DNA of 54,287 nt from Bacillota bacterium (GTDB lineage: Bacteria > Bacillota > Sulfobacillia > JAJZYS01 > JAJYTV01). The position numbers and the translations under genes were made by a program. Below are positions 16,924 through 26,176 of the stretch, piece after piece. The stretch is taken from the NCBI GenBank assembly GCA_021793315.1, contig JAJYSZ010000011.1, positions 1 through 54,287 of the forward strand. The letters are read 5' to 3'. Numbering within the stretch: the stretch's first letter is position 1; every line of letters starts with the position of its first letter. The notes under the pieces are model-generated. The model did not search any database, was not told the origin of the DNA, and saw only the letters and a program-made list of their open reading frames with translations.

Positions 16924-17683
16924 CGACTACCAGGCGCTGCAGCAGGCAGTACGCCAGAGATTGGGCCTTGATCTCAGCCACTACAAGCGCGAGCAGATGG
17001 AGCGCAGACTGAGGGCCTACGCCCAGCAGCACGGCTACGGCGGCCTCGACGGTCTCGCCCAGGCGCTCGGCCACGAGCAGCCGCTCGGCGAAGAACTCCT
17101 CTCCTATCTGACTATCCACGTCTCCGAGTTCTTCCGCGATCCCGACTTCTTCACGCGCCTGCGCGAGCTCGTCGGCACCTTGCCGCGGACCGAGGCGCTC
17201 AGGGTCTGGAGCGCCGGCTGCTCGATCGGCGCCGAGGCGTACTCCCTGGCGATGCTGCTTTTCGAGGAGCGCGGCCCGGCCATGGCGCACATCCTGGCGA
17301 CCGACATCGACGACAAGAGCCTTGAGCGCGCCAAGGCAGGCGTCTACCGCGAGGATGAGCTCAAGAAGGTGGACCCCGGGCGCCTGCACCGCTATTTCAG
17401 CGAGGAAGGCGCGCAGTTCAGGGTGCGGGAGGATTTGAAGCGTCTCATCACCTTCCGCCACCACGACCTCCTGCGGGACCCCTACCCCGAGCAGCAGGAC
17501 CTCATCCTCTTCCGCAATGTCGCGATCTATTTCACCGAGGCGGCGAAGACGCAGGTTCTCCAGGGCTTCGCCCATGCGCTCGCTCCGCACGGGCTGCTGA
17601 TGGTGGGGGCCACGGAGGCCATCTTGCGGCCGCAGGAGGTAGGCCTGCGTCAGGTGCGGCCATTCTTCTTCGCTCGCGCCTGA
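16913..17683 (+). CDS. cheR: Chemotaxis methyltransferase CheR
   Basis: CheR methylates receptor glutamates using S-adenosylmethionine. The N-terminal helical domain (LDLSHYKREQMERRLRAYAQ) and the catalytic domain are present: VSEFFRDPDFFTRL, the SAM-binding WSAGCSIGAEAYSLAM, ATDIDDKSL and LFRNVAIYF. The SAM motif reads S-I-G-A-E-A where most members have S-T-G-E-E-P, a mild deviation. GTG at 16913 is chosen because AGGAGG lies 8 bases upstream and the domain begins there. The length (256 aa) is typical. Confidence 0.94.
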   Translation: MATDDYQALQQAVRQRLGLDLSHYKREQMERRLRAYAQQHGYGGLDGLAQALGHEQPLGEELLSYLTIHVSEFFRDPDFFTRLRELVGTLPRTEALRVWSAGCSIGAEAYSLAMLLFEERGPAMAHILATDIDDKSLERAKAGVYREDELKKVDPGRLHRYFSEEGAQFRVREDLKRLITFRHHDLLRDPYPEQQDLILFRNVAIYFTEAAKTQVLQGFAHALAPHGLLMVGATEAILRPQEVGLRQVRPFFFARA

Positions 17684-17748
17684 CGGCAAGGAATGCGCGG
17701 GAACTTTTGCGAACCGTACGCTAACCGCCTCTGAAGGGACGTGCCCGG

Positions 17749-18777
17749 TTGCCCTACGAACCCCTCAGCAACATGCAGGTGCGCATGCGCATCAAGGACC
17801 GCGGACCAGGCTACAGTGCCTGTCCGGTGACGGCAGGCGGCGGCCGATCCCTGCTCGTCCAGGTGCCGCGCGGCGAGGGAGGCCTACCTTGGGTGCCGCC
17901 TGGCACCGAGGTGGAGCTGCTGCGCAAGGATGGGCTCAGGGCAGCGGCGGGCACCGTGCGGGCGCGGACGCTCCGCCCCGTGCCGAGCTTGGCCGTCGAA
18001 CTCTCAGAACCGCTGATCCAGGACGTTCTCTACATGCCCAAGGAAGGGCGTGCCATCCTGGTCACCGGCGGCAAGGGAGGTTCCGGCAAGACGTTCGTCT
18101 CGCTCGGCCTCTCGCTGCTGCTCGCCCAGCAGGGCGCCCGTGTGGCCCTGATCGACGCAGACCTCGGCACGGCTGACATTGCCGTGAACCTGGGTCTGCA
18201 GAGCGAGCCGCACCTCGGCCATGTGCTGGATCGCAAGGTGTCGAGTGAGGCGGCGCTGCGGCAAGCGGTGCGGCCGAACCTCGCCGTCCTGCCGGGGGCG
18301 ATGGGAGCCCGCTGGGGCGACCCCTCCGTCTGGAAGCTCGGCCGTCTCCTCACCGTGGTGCAGGAACTGCGCCCGCTCTATGACTTTGTCGTGCTGGACT
18401 CCCGCGCCGGCGTCGGGCAGGACGTCACGGCCCTCTGGCAGGGCGTCGACCGCGTCCTCTTCGTCACGATCGACGAGCCCGCGAGCATGGCGGACACCCT
18501 CAGCCTGCTCCAGGCGTTCGGCGAGACGGGTCGGCTGCGCTCCGGCGCCTTGGTGGTCAACCGTGTGCACAGCTACCGCGACGCCTCCGAGCGCCTGCTC
18601 ACCTTCGCCAAGACGGTGCGCGAGCAGACGGGCAAGGAGATGCCGCTTTGGGGCGTCCTGCAGGAAGACCCTCGGGTGCATGCGCTGGCGGCGGAGGGCA
18701 AGCTTCTGATTGAGGCCTATCCCCTGGCACCCACCACGGTGGCGCTGCGTCAACTGGCGGCGCGCGTCCAGGCCTAG
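17749..18777 (+). CDS. MinD/FlhG-type ATPase with a YcgR-N-like N-terminal domain
   Basis: Residues about 100-342 form a ParA/MinD ATPase of the FlhG (YlxH) type, which controls flagellar number and position: deviant Walker A GGKGGSGKT (107-115), ALIDADLGTADI and the Walker-B-like FVVLDSRAGV. Residues about 8-90 do not belong to that family and resemble the N-domain of YcgR (GYSACPVTAGGGRSLLVQVP, then PPGTEVELLRKDG). The same pattern occurs in the PilZ protein at 9044-9661. No PilZ signature is present. The TTG start is weakly supported by AAGGGA upstream; ATG at 17773 is an alternative. It is last in the che operon. Confidence 0.82.
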   Translation: MPYEPLSNMQVRMRIKDRGPGYSACPVTAGGGRSLLVQVPRGEGGLPWVPPGTEVELLRKDGLRAAAGTVRARTLRPVPSLAVELSEPLIQDVLYMPKEGRAILVTGGKGGSGKTFVSLGLSLLLAQQGARVALIDADLGTADIAVNLGLQSEPHLGHVLDRKVSSEAALRQAVRPNLAVLPGAMGARWGDPSVWKLGRLLTVVQELRPLYDFVVLDSRAGVGQDVTALWQGVDRVLFVTIDEPASMADTLSLLQAFGETGRLRSGALVVNRVHSYRDASERLLTFAKTVREQTGKEMPLWGVLQEDPRVHALAAEGKLLIEAYPLAPTTVALRQLAARVQA

Positions 18778-18903
18778 GGCTAGGGCGCCCGCAGGTCTTG
18801 CAGGAGCATTTCGGGCCACCTGGAATGACATCCTATCCGCAGATCGGGCCCGTCGAGGCATCCTGCCGGGCAGGCGGCCCTTTGCGGGGAAGGAGGACGT
18901 TTG

Positions 18904-19338
18904 ATGCCCAGACTTGAGTCGGGAGACCAGTTCCCGGAGCTGCCGGGACTCGGCCCCGTCAACGCAGCGCGCGGCCAAAAGCCGTTTGTGCTCTATTTCT
19001 TCCCGAAGGCGTTCACGGGAGGCTGAACGACCGAGGCGCAAGACTTCGAGCGGTCGCTCGATCAGATGGGACCTAGAGGCATCCAGGTGTTCGGCTGCAG
19101 CACAGACGCGGCAGAGGTGAACCAGCGCTTCCAGCAGGAGCTCGGCGTCCACTTCCCGATCCTCTCGGACGAGGGGGGCGAGGCGGCCAGGGAGCTTGGC
19201 ATTCTGGGCGATACGGGACATGCCAAGCGCACCACCTTCCTCGTCGACGCGGCGGGCGTGCTGCGCCGGGTGTGGTACGACGTCAAGGTGGATGGCCACG
19301 CCGCGGCGGTGGCCACGGCGACCGAGTCCTTCAGCTAG
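18904..19338 (+). CDS. Selenocysteine-containing peroxiredoxin (BCP/AhpC-TSA type), in-frame TGA read as Sec
   Basis: Reading through one TGA (19024-19026) gives a 144-aa peroxiredoxin: FVLYFFPKAFTGG-U-TTEAQDFERSL, then GIQVFGCSTD and a normal C-terminus (FLVDAAGVLRRVWYDVKVDG), stop TAG. The TGA, codon 41, sits exactly at the peroxidatic Cys of the family motif P-x-A-F-T-x-G-C-T-T-E. The frame is intact on both sides with normal codon use, and AAGGAGG lies 7 bases before the ATG. A SECIS-like hairpin follows the TGA. There is no resolving Cys at +5 (Gln); C65 is the only Cys. Selenocysteine peroxiredoxins are known in some anaerobic Bacillota. A nonsense pseudogene is the alternative, but it would need a chance TGA at the one residue Sec replaces. 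Confidence 0.88.
19046..19061 (+). promoter_or_regulatory. Bacterial SECIS element
   Basis: A perfect 6-bp stem TCGAGC / GCTCGA carries a GGUC apical loop. The stem starts 19 nt and the loop 25 nt after the TGA, inside the coding frame. Bacterial SECIS elements need a small stem-loop with G among the first loop bases at about this distance. A competing 6-bp stem (CGACCG 19028-19033 with CGGTCG 19051-19056) is also possible. Confidence 0.75.
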
Positions 19339-19347
19339 ACACAGAGG

Positions 19348-19383
19348 AACCAGGGGCGGTCCCACGCGGGATCGCCCCTGGTT
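19348..19383 (+). terminator. Terminator of the selenoprotein gene / che operon
   Basis: A continuous 16-bp stem (AACCAGGGGCGGTCCC paired with GGGATCGCCCCTGGTT, one G-U pair) with an ACGC tetraloop, followed by CGTCTT, begins 10 bases after the peroxiredoxin stop. Confidence 0.88.
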
Positions 19384-19481
19384 CGTCTTGGGCCATGCCT
19401 TCAGTTGCCTCTTGCTTCTGCCAGCCCGAATGGTGCGGAATGTGGGCTCTGCCAAGGGAGCGGAGGGCGACGCAGTTCCAA

Positions 19482-19524
19482 GCACCCGGCAGCGAGTCGC
19501 GTTCGACGACTCACTGCCGGGTGC
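19482..19524. terminator. Second long hairpin, probable terminator for the convergent binding-protein gene
   Basis: Arms GCACCCGGCAG / CTGCCGGGTGC (11 bp) continue after a C-A mismatch into GAGTCG / CGACTC (6 bp) around a 7-base loop. It lies in the 322-base gap between convergent genes; apart from this and the preceding hairpin I see no gene in that gap. Confidence 0.6.
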
Positions 19525-19660
19525 CGCTTGGGTTAGGAGGCGATGGAGTTTCAGGCTTGCCTTCTTGCAAGGCCGGACACGGCGATGGCCCCAGACGGTC
19601 CGGCGTGGACGCGTTCTTCACCATGGACACCCGGTCCATCCGTGTCAGGTGGCAATTGCG

Positions 19661-21403
19661 CTAATGGGCAACCGTCACCCAGTTCATCAGGGTGAAGTCC
19701 TGAACCGCATCGAAGTATCGTGACATGCCGTGTACGTACGGCGCCACTTCGTTGACAGTGTAACCGCTGGGAAGCCACAGCATCGGCAGATCCTTCGCCG
19801 TTGCTACGGCATACTGGTACATGTGCTGCTTAACCTGGGCGGGCGTGCCTGGCAAATACTCGTTGGCGATCGCCTGAGTGAAGGGCTTGTAGTTGTAGTC
19901 GTCCTGCAGGGCGTACCAGCCCCACATGCCCGACCCGGTCGGGTAGAAGTCCGGCTCGTAGCACCATCCGCTGTTGAACTGGAACGCCCACTTGGAACTC
20001 GAACCGGTTGCGTCCGCCATGGCTGCCAGAGTGTCGATGGCGACCGGGACGGGCGTTATCTTGATGCCCTCTTTCGCCCAGTCCTCTTGAAGAATGATGA
20101 GCGCATTGGCCGTCTCAGTGGAGCCGGAGCCGTAGAACGCCTCAAACTGGAGCTTTTCGTTGCCCTTCTGCATGACGCCCTGAGCGTTCTCGTTCCACCC
20201 GTCGCTCTCAAGAAGGCGCTTTCCAGCCGCCGGATCGTATGGGTAGGGATTCGGGATCGAGGTGACGCCGAACACCGCCTTGGTCAGCTTCGGAAAGCCG
20301 GCGGGAATGGCGGAATAGTTTTCCACGTAGAGCCCAGGCCCGTAGAGCACTTTGCCGACCTGCGGCTGGTTGATGCCCATCTCCAGCGCCTGGCGGACTT
20401 TCTGGTCCTGGAAGGCTGCTCCGACGTCAAGCGAGTCGCTGGCCGAGTTGAGGCGCATGCCGTACCAGCAGAAGCCTTCGCTGAGCGTCTTGTTGTAACT
20501 GCCCTTGAGGTCACCCAGGGAGCCGAACATGCTTGGGCCGACGTAGCCGGCGTTGATGACGCCCTTCTTAAGATCGGCGAACTCGGACGCGTCCGACGCC
20601 TCGTACTGCTCAATCCAAGTCGCGGTCGCCTTGTGCCCACCGTAGGCGGGGTTCGGCACGAAGGTGTACGACTCGTTCATGATCATCGACTTGAACTTGT
20701 ACGGGCCGGAAACGGCCTTGTACTCCGATGCAGTCGGCTTGTTGAAGACTTGGCTGAGCAACTTGAGATCTGCCGTGTAACTGCCGCGGTCCCAGATTGC
20801 CTTCGGCATCGGCTGGATTTGGCCCAGACCATTCAGCTCGAACCAGGCCGGGTTAGCCGCCTTGCTCAACGTGTAAACGACCTTGTCCGTGCCTTCTGCC
20901 TTTGCTGAGACCAAATGAGGCGTGCCACTGCTCGGCGGCAGACTCCCGAATCCGCACCCGCCGTAGACATACGGGGGATTGGACATCGTGCAGGAGGCGA
21001 GCAGAACATTCGATGTCCACGCTACGTCCTCAGCCGTAATGGGCTTGCCGTTGGACCACTTCCAGGGCTTAAGCGTCACAGTGAAGACCGAATCGTTGGC
21101 GTTTGTCGTGATGCTTTTTGCCAGCGAGTCTGCCCAGTCCACGGTGTCCGTGCCGGAAACCATCACGACTGGCGCGTAGAGCATGTACTCGACAGCACTG
21201 TTCCAAGGTGTGTAGGCGGCCGAGTTCGCCACAGGAGCATAGTCATTGATGGCGGTTTGCGTTGGCAGGGCCGTCACCACGTCATTCGCTTTCTGTAGAG
21301 GAGCCTGTTGCGTCGCAGAACCAGAACCGGTGCCGCAGGCTGCCGCCGTTATGGCAACGGCAGCGATGGCCGCAGATAGCAGTGGGAGGCCGGACCTTTT
21401 CAT
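19661..21403 (-). CDS. Oligopeptide ABC transporter substrate-binding lipoprotein (SBP family 5)
   Basis: The 580-aa precursor starts MKRSGLPLLSAAIAAVAITA and has a lipobox ending in Cys (AAACGTG), so it is a lipid-anchored extracellular protein. SBP_bac_5 features include VTLKPWKWSNGKPITAEDVA, the substrate-site region GPYKFKSMIMNESYTFVPNP and VRQALEMGINQPQVGKVLYG. ATG at 21403 follows AAGGAG; the frame is open 10 codons further without a ribosome site. It lies on the same strand as the oppC-oppB genes, with the MoxR module between, and may serve them. No ATPase gene accompanies it. Confidence 0.9.
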   Translation of the reverse strand: MKRSGLPLLSAAIAAVAITAAACGTGSGSATQQAPLQKANDVVTALPTQTAINDYAPVANSAAYTPWNSAVEYMLYAPVVMVSGTDTVDWADSLAKSITTNANDSVFTVTLKPWKWSNGKPITAEDVAWTSNVLLASCTMSNPPYVYGGCGFGSLPPSSGTPHLVSAKAEGTDKVVYTLSKAANPAWFELNGLGQIQPMPKAIWDRGSYTADLKLLSQVFNKPTASEYKAVSGPYKFKSMIMNESYTFVPNPAYGGHKATATWIEQYEASDASEFADLKKGVINAGYVGPSMFGSLGDLKGSYNKTLSEGFCWYGMRLNSASDSLDVGAAFQDQKVRQALEMGINQPQVGKVLYGPGLYVENYSAIPAGFPKLTKAVFGVTSIPNPYPYDPAAGKRLLESDGWNENAQGVMQKGNEKLQFEAFYGSGSTETANALIILQEDWAKEGIKITPVPVAIDTLAAMADATGSSSKWAFQFNSGWCYEPDFYPTGSGMWGWYALQDDYNYKPFTQAIANEYLPGTPAQVKQHMYQYAVATAKDLPMLWLPSGYTVNEVAPYVHGMSRYFDAVQDFTLMNWVTVAH

Positions 21404-21792
21404 CAAAAAGCATCTCCTTGGATGAGCGGACACTGTGAAGACGGATCGATGAGGAAGAACGCGTCAGTTCCTCCGCGCCGCAAGGGCGCTTTCAGGGCGA
21501 GGCATGGGGTTGCAGCGTTACGAAGACCTCCCCTCCTCTTGCATGTGGGTTGCTATTGTCTCTTCACGATGCCCCAGTGGTTTCCTCCATAACTTCAGAC
21601 ATTAGGAATCCCGATTCCACACCTTGCGGACCGTGGAAGCAGGTCCGCCGTCATCCAGGGCGTGAGCATGGTGGCGTCCACGAAGGCGCGGAGATCGGCG
21701 GACACCGAGCAGCCGCGTGTCGTCCGCCTCACAACCGCCTCCTGATCGCCTGGCATGCAACGGAACTGCGCCGTGCGGCGGGCCCATGGACG
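21404..21792. other. Non-coding gap of 389 bases
   Basis: No convincing gene on either strand. It contains a 7-bp hairpin (GCGGACC 21626-21632 / GGTCCGC 21642-21648) that could end the MoxR-DUF58 transcript, and the AAGGAG site of the binding protein at its left end. I could not identify a clear promoter or riboswitch. Confidence 0.5.
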
Positions 21793-23001
21793 CTAGCCTT
21801 CCGGCGGGGGCGTACGGCGCCCCCTTCTGCCGAAACGACGGACAAACGCCGCGACGAAAGCGCGCGCCTTGGTTTCCGGGAACGGCTCTGTGAAGCCGTA
21901 TCGCGCGTGCTCGTAGGTGGCGAGCCATGCATCCTCCCAGCCCTGGCTCCTGGCAAAGCGCCTGGCGGTGGTGCCCGGGGGCAGGGGCTGGGTGCGCACG
22001 TGCAGGCCTACGGTGCGTCGGACCAGGCGGCGGGCCCCTTCGCCGTAATCCCCGGCCCGGCGCCGCCGCGGCACGGCCGAGCGGCCGAGGTCCTCGTCCT
22101 GTCCGGGCAGGTTGGTGTCAGGCTGTTGCTCGGGCTCCTCCACCTGCCCGCGCCGGTAGAGGAGATAGACGACCAGGAGCACGACCAGGACGGCCAGCAC
22201 GATGAGCGCGATCTCAAGGTGGTGCATGAAGGCAGCCGAGTGCGCGCGGTGCGGAAAGTGCGGCTGATTACCCTTCAGGTTGCTCTTGCCCTGCGAGGGG
22301 AGCTTCGGCTTGCGCTGCAACAGGAGGCCGATGAAGAACTGCACGACATACCCGAGGACATAGGCGATGGGCTGGAAGACGGCGGCCAGCGCAGGCTGGA
22401 GGAAGTCGAAGAGGTGGTGCTGGGCGGCGATGCGCACGGCGCCGATGATCGCGGCGATTACGGCCGCGACGCCGGTGATGGCGAGGGAGAGCCTGAGCCC
22501 GGGCTGCGCGCTGGCCGGACGGGCGTCTCCGGCTTCCCGGCTGTGGGCGAGCGGCAGCCCGACGAGGGCGCCAACCAGGTACAGAAGGGCACAGAGCGCG
22601 ATCAGCCAGGCGCTCGGCCGGCCGACGAGCGCCCGCGCCAGGACGACGAGCAGCAGAAGGGCCATGCCGCGCTTCTGCTCCACGCGCAGGAAGCTGACGG
22701 TGGCCTGGCGAGGGAGCGTCAGGGCCCTTGTGCTCTGCAGAAGCAGGAGGATGACCGCGAAGAAGAGGTCCTGGACCGGCACGACCAAGGCCGAGACCGC
22801 AGCGGCCAGCAAAGCGGCTACGATGCTCAGGCCGTTGCCGCGCGGGCGCACCAACGCCGGCAGGAGATAGGCGAGGGGGAAGAGCCAATAAGGGACGGGA
22901 ATGCCCGGCCAGGTCGCCAAGGTGATAAGAATGGCGCTGGACCAGCCGAAGGCCATGAGATGGAGGCTGAGCCGCGGCAGCCGCTGCAGGTCGCTGTTCA
23001 T
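21793..23001 (-). CDS. Integral membrane protein of the MoxR-DUF58 module (TgpA/DUF4129-like)
   Basis: The 402-aa protein has about six N-terminal membrane segments (for example WPGIPVPYWLFPLAYLLPAL and MALLLLVVLARALV), two or three more around residues 170-225, another near 265-285 (IALIVLAVLVVLLVVYLLY), and a cytoplasmic Arg-rich C-terminal domain with GTTARRFARSQGWEDAWLAT, reminiscent of DUF4129. Such proteins usually follow DUF58 genes in MoxR operons. No transglutaminase Cys-His-Asp set is visible. ATG overlaps the DUF58 stop (ATGA). The function is unknown. Confidence 0.7.
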   Translation of the reverse strand: MNSDLQRLPRLSLHLMAFGWSSAILITLATWPGIPVPYWLFPLAYLLPALVRPRGNGLSIVAALLAAAVSALVVPVQDLFFAVILLLLQSTRALTLPRQATVSFLRVEQKRGMALLLLVVLARALVGRPSAWLIALCALLYLVGALVGLPLAHSREAGDARPASAQPGLRLSLAITGVAAVIAAIIGAVRIAAQHHLFDFLQPALAAVFQPIAYVLGYVVQFFIGLLLQRKPKLPSQGKSNLKGNQPHFPHRAHSAAFMHHLEIALIVLAVLVVLLVVYLLYRRGQVEEPEQQPDTNLPGQDEDLGRSAVPRRRRAGDYGEGARRLVRRTVGLHVRTQPLPPGTTARRFARSQGWEDAWLATYEHARYGFTEPFPETKARAFVAAFVRRFGRRGRRTPPPEG

Positions 23002-24247
23002 AGCGCCACGGGGAGCGGCCGCACGCGGGGAGGTATGGCCGGGTCCCCCTCCTGCGCGGGACCGGTCTGCAGGAAGAAGGTGCGGTGGTCCCTAGCCGCG
23101 CGCATCAGCGCGAACTGCAGTTCCTTCGTGAGATACGGCGCGATGGCGACGATCTGCACCTGATAGTCGAGCGTCGGCAGTTCCTCCAGCAGGATGAGAG
23201 GCAGGTTGCGGAACAGGCCGGGCGGTCGGAGCTGCGCCAAGGCTGCCAGGATGCGCCCGAGCTGCTGCGGGCCGCCGCGCGGTCGTTCGCGCACCGAAAA
23301 AGGCCGCTTGCCGGCCGCTTCGCTGAAGACGCCTGTGACGTAGAGCCCGACGGCCTGCCCGCGCTCGATCAGATGGTTTGCAAGGCTGGCCGTGATCTCG
23401 ACCGTGCGTTCCAGGACCTCTGTGTCGATCCCGTCCCAGGGGTTGCGCGCGGTGGTGGGGTCGAGGAAGATCGCGGTCTGCGCTGTCGCGACGGTCTCGT
23501 AGGTGCGCACGAAGAGCTCGCCTCGCCGGGCGCTCTGGCGCCAGTCGATGCGGCGCAGGGGGTCGGTGGGCTGGTAGGGGCGAGGACCAAGGTAGTGGCT
23601 CTGCTCGTCCAGGAAGGAGCGTCCGCGCCGCTCGCCGAGCGGCATGGCCTCCCGGATCTCCGCGTGGATGTCCCGCAGGTGCGGGTAGCATAGGAAGTCG
23701 GTCTCGCCCGTCAGCTCGTGGCGCGAATCCTCGATGCCCAGAGGGTCCGTCAGGTGCACCGCCAGGGGCCCGATGCGCTGCAGCCCGCGCTGTGGCACCT
23801 GAAGCTGGATGCGGCGCTCCACCCGCTCATGGGCGCCGAGCGAGAACGGCAGGGGCAGCACGGCATCGAACGGCGACGTCTGCAAGGTGAGGCCCGACGC
23901 CTCCACTTTGCGCGCGAGGTGGAGTTCGAGGCGCAGCCAGGGCAACGGCAGTCGGCTCCTGTTGGCCAACTGGAGCCTGAGTTCCACCGGTTTGTCGGGG
24001 AAGACCCGGCGCGGAGCTACGCGCAGGGTGACGGCAAGAGAGCGCCACATCCTGGTCCGGTAGTACCAGGCGACGCGCGAGGTGGCAAAGAAGATGGCGA
24101 GCAGGGCTACGAGCAGCCAGTCGCCGCGCCAGAGGGCGTAGAGGAGCGCAGCCGCGCCAAGCAGGTCCAAACCGGGTCGCTCCCAGGAGCGCGCAGCGGA
24201 TCCGGAAACGTCCCGCTCGCGACGCTGCGCCCCCTCAACCTGGCTGA

Positions 24248-24251
<4 letters not shown>
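22998..24251 (-). CDS. DUF58 domain protein
   Basis: Two N-terminal membrane segments (LDLLGAAALLYALWRGDWLL) precede a beta-rich region and a DUF58/von Willebrand A-like domain. The DUF58 signature DPLRRIDWRQSARRGELFVRTYE-type motif lies around residues 235-257, and an incomplete MIDAS-like segment (AIFLDPTT) follows. At 417 aa the length is normal. It is coupled by 4-base overlaps to moxR upstream and to the membrane protein downstream. These modules are thought to act as MoxR-chaperoned metal-insertion or assembly systems; the client here is unknown. Confidence 0.85.
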
Positions 24252-25195
<944 letters not shown>

Positions 25196-25261
25196 CTTCT
25201 GCCTCCTGACGCACGCGGACGTGCCATGAACTGAAGTACGCTGCGCGAAGCTTGGCCCCTG

Positions 25262-26176
25262 CTAGCCGAAGCGGATCCTGGGGTCCGCGGCGGCGGAGAG
25301 GAGGTCCGTGAGGAGATTGAGCGCCACCGTGGCGATGCCGACCACCATGACGAGGTTCAGCACGAGGCCGTAGGCCCGCATGTAGAGCGCGCCCATCAGG
25401 GCACCGCCGATGCCCTGCATGCCCATCTGCCCCTCCACCACGATCAGATTGCTGAGCAGCACCGGAAACGACATGCCCATGATCGAAAGCAGCGGCAGAA
25501 GGGCGTTCCGCAGGACATGACGGCGCACCACGCGCCGCTCCGTCTGACCCTTGGCCCTGGCTGTGCGGACGTAATCGGAGAGCAGCGCCTCCTCCATGGC
25601 GGCCCTAAGGTGGATCGACCAGCCCGCCACCGTCGTGAGTGCCACCGTCACGACGGGGATGACCAGGCTGAGGGCCCAGTCGCCGAAGCCCTGGTTGCCC
25701 TGAAAGCCGGGCGGTACGAGGGGGACCCAGCCACGCTCGATGCCGAGCCACCAGAAGAGGAGGGCGGCCAGCCAGAACGACGGGAACGAGTAGAAGAGCT
25801 GCGCGAGAAAGCTTGTGAGGCGATCGAGCCAGGATCCCGGGAAGCGGGCCTGCCCGATCGCGATGACGACGGAGATGGCGAGACCGATCCCGCCGCCGAG
25901 CGCCAGCAGGAGGAGCGTCGTCGGCAGGACGGCGAACGCGCCGGAGAGTCCCCCGGCAAAGAGGAGCCGGAGCCAAAGCAGATACTGCTGCGGCCAGCTA
26001 AGGCCAAGACCGAGCATCAGGTCGAGCGCGTGCACCTTGGCCGGTGTGGCGTGGCGGCCCAGGAGGATGCTCCCTGGGTCACCGGGGTAGAGCTTCATCA
26101 GCAGGAAAATCACGATACTGACCGCGATCAGGCTCAGGACCGCTTGGACGATCCGCCTTGCGGCGTAGCGCGTCAT
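25262..26176 (-). CDS. Oligopeptide ABC transporter permease (DppB/OppB type)
   Basis: The 304-aa protein starts MTRYAARRIVQAVLSLIAVS, the standard DppB N-terminus, and has about six membrane segments. The ABC-permease loop reads DYVRTARAKGQTERRVVRRH, matching the family D-Y-V-R-T-A-R-A-K-G motif that docks on the ATPase. Its ATG overlaps the stop of the oppC-like gene (ATGA). The open frame runs on upstream through oppC in another phase, which is a shadow. Confidence 0.92.
   Translation of the reverse strand: MTRYAARRIVQAVLSLIAVSIVIFLLMKLYPGDPGSILLGRHATPAKVHALDLMLGLGLSWPQQYLLWLRLLFAGGLSGAFAVLPTTLLLLALGGGIGLAISVVIAIGQARFPGSWLDRLTSFLAQLFYSFPSFWLAALLFWWLGIERGWVPLVPPGFQGNQGFGDWALSLVIPVVTVALTTVAGWSIHLRAAMEEALLSDYVRTARAKGQTERRVVRRHVLRNALLPLLSIMGMSFPVLLSNLIVVEGQMGMQGIGGALMGALYMRAYGLVLNLVMVVGIATVALNLLTDLLSAAADPRIRFG

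Noticed and set aside
19066-19338. A 90-codon gene starting MGPRGIQVFGCSTD
   Set aside because: It is only the part of the peroxiredoxin downstream of the TGA, without its own ribosome site or the active-site motif.
19541-19693. A 50-codon + strand frame with AGGAGG before its ATG
   Set aside because: It overlaps the end of the - strand binding-protein gene, shows no similarity to anything known to me and has random-looking composition.
21602-21928. A - strand 108-codon frame upstream of the binding protein
   Set aside because: Arg/His-rich shadow composition, overlaps the membrane protein gene in another phase, no ribosome site.
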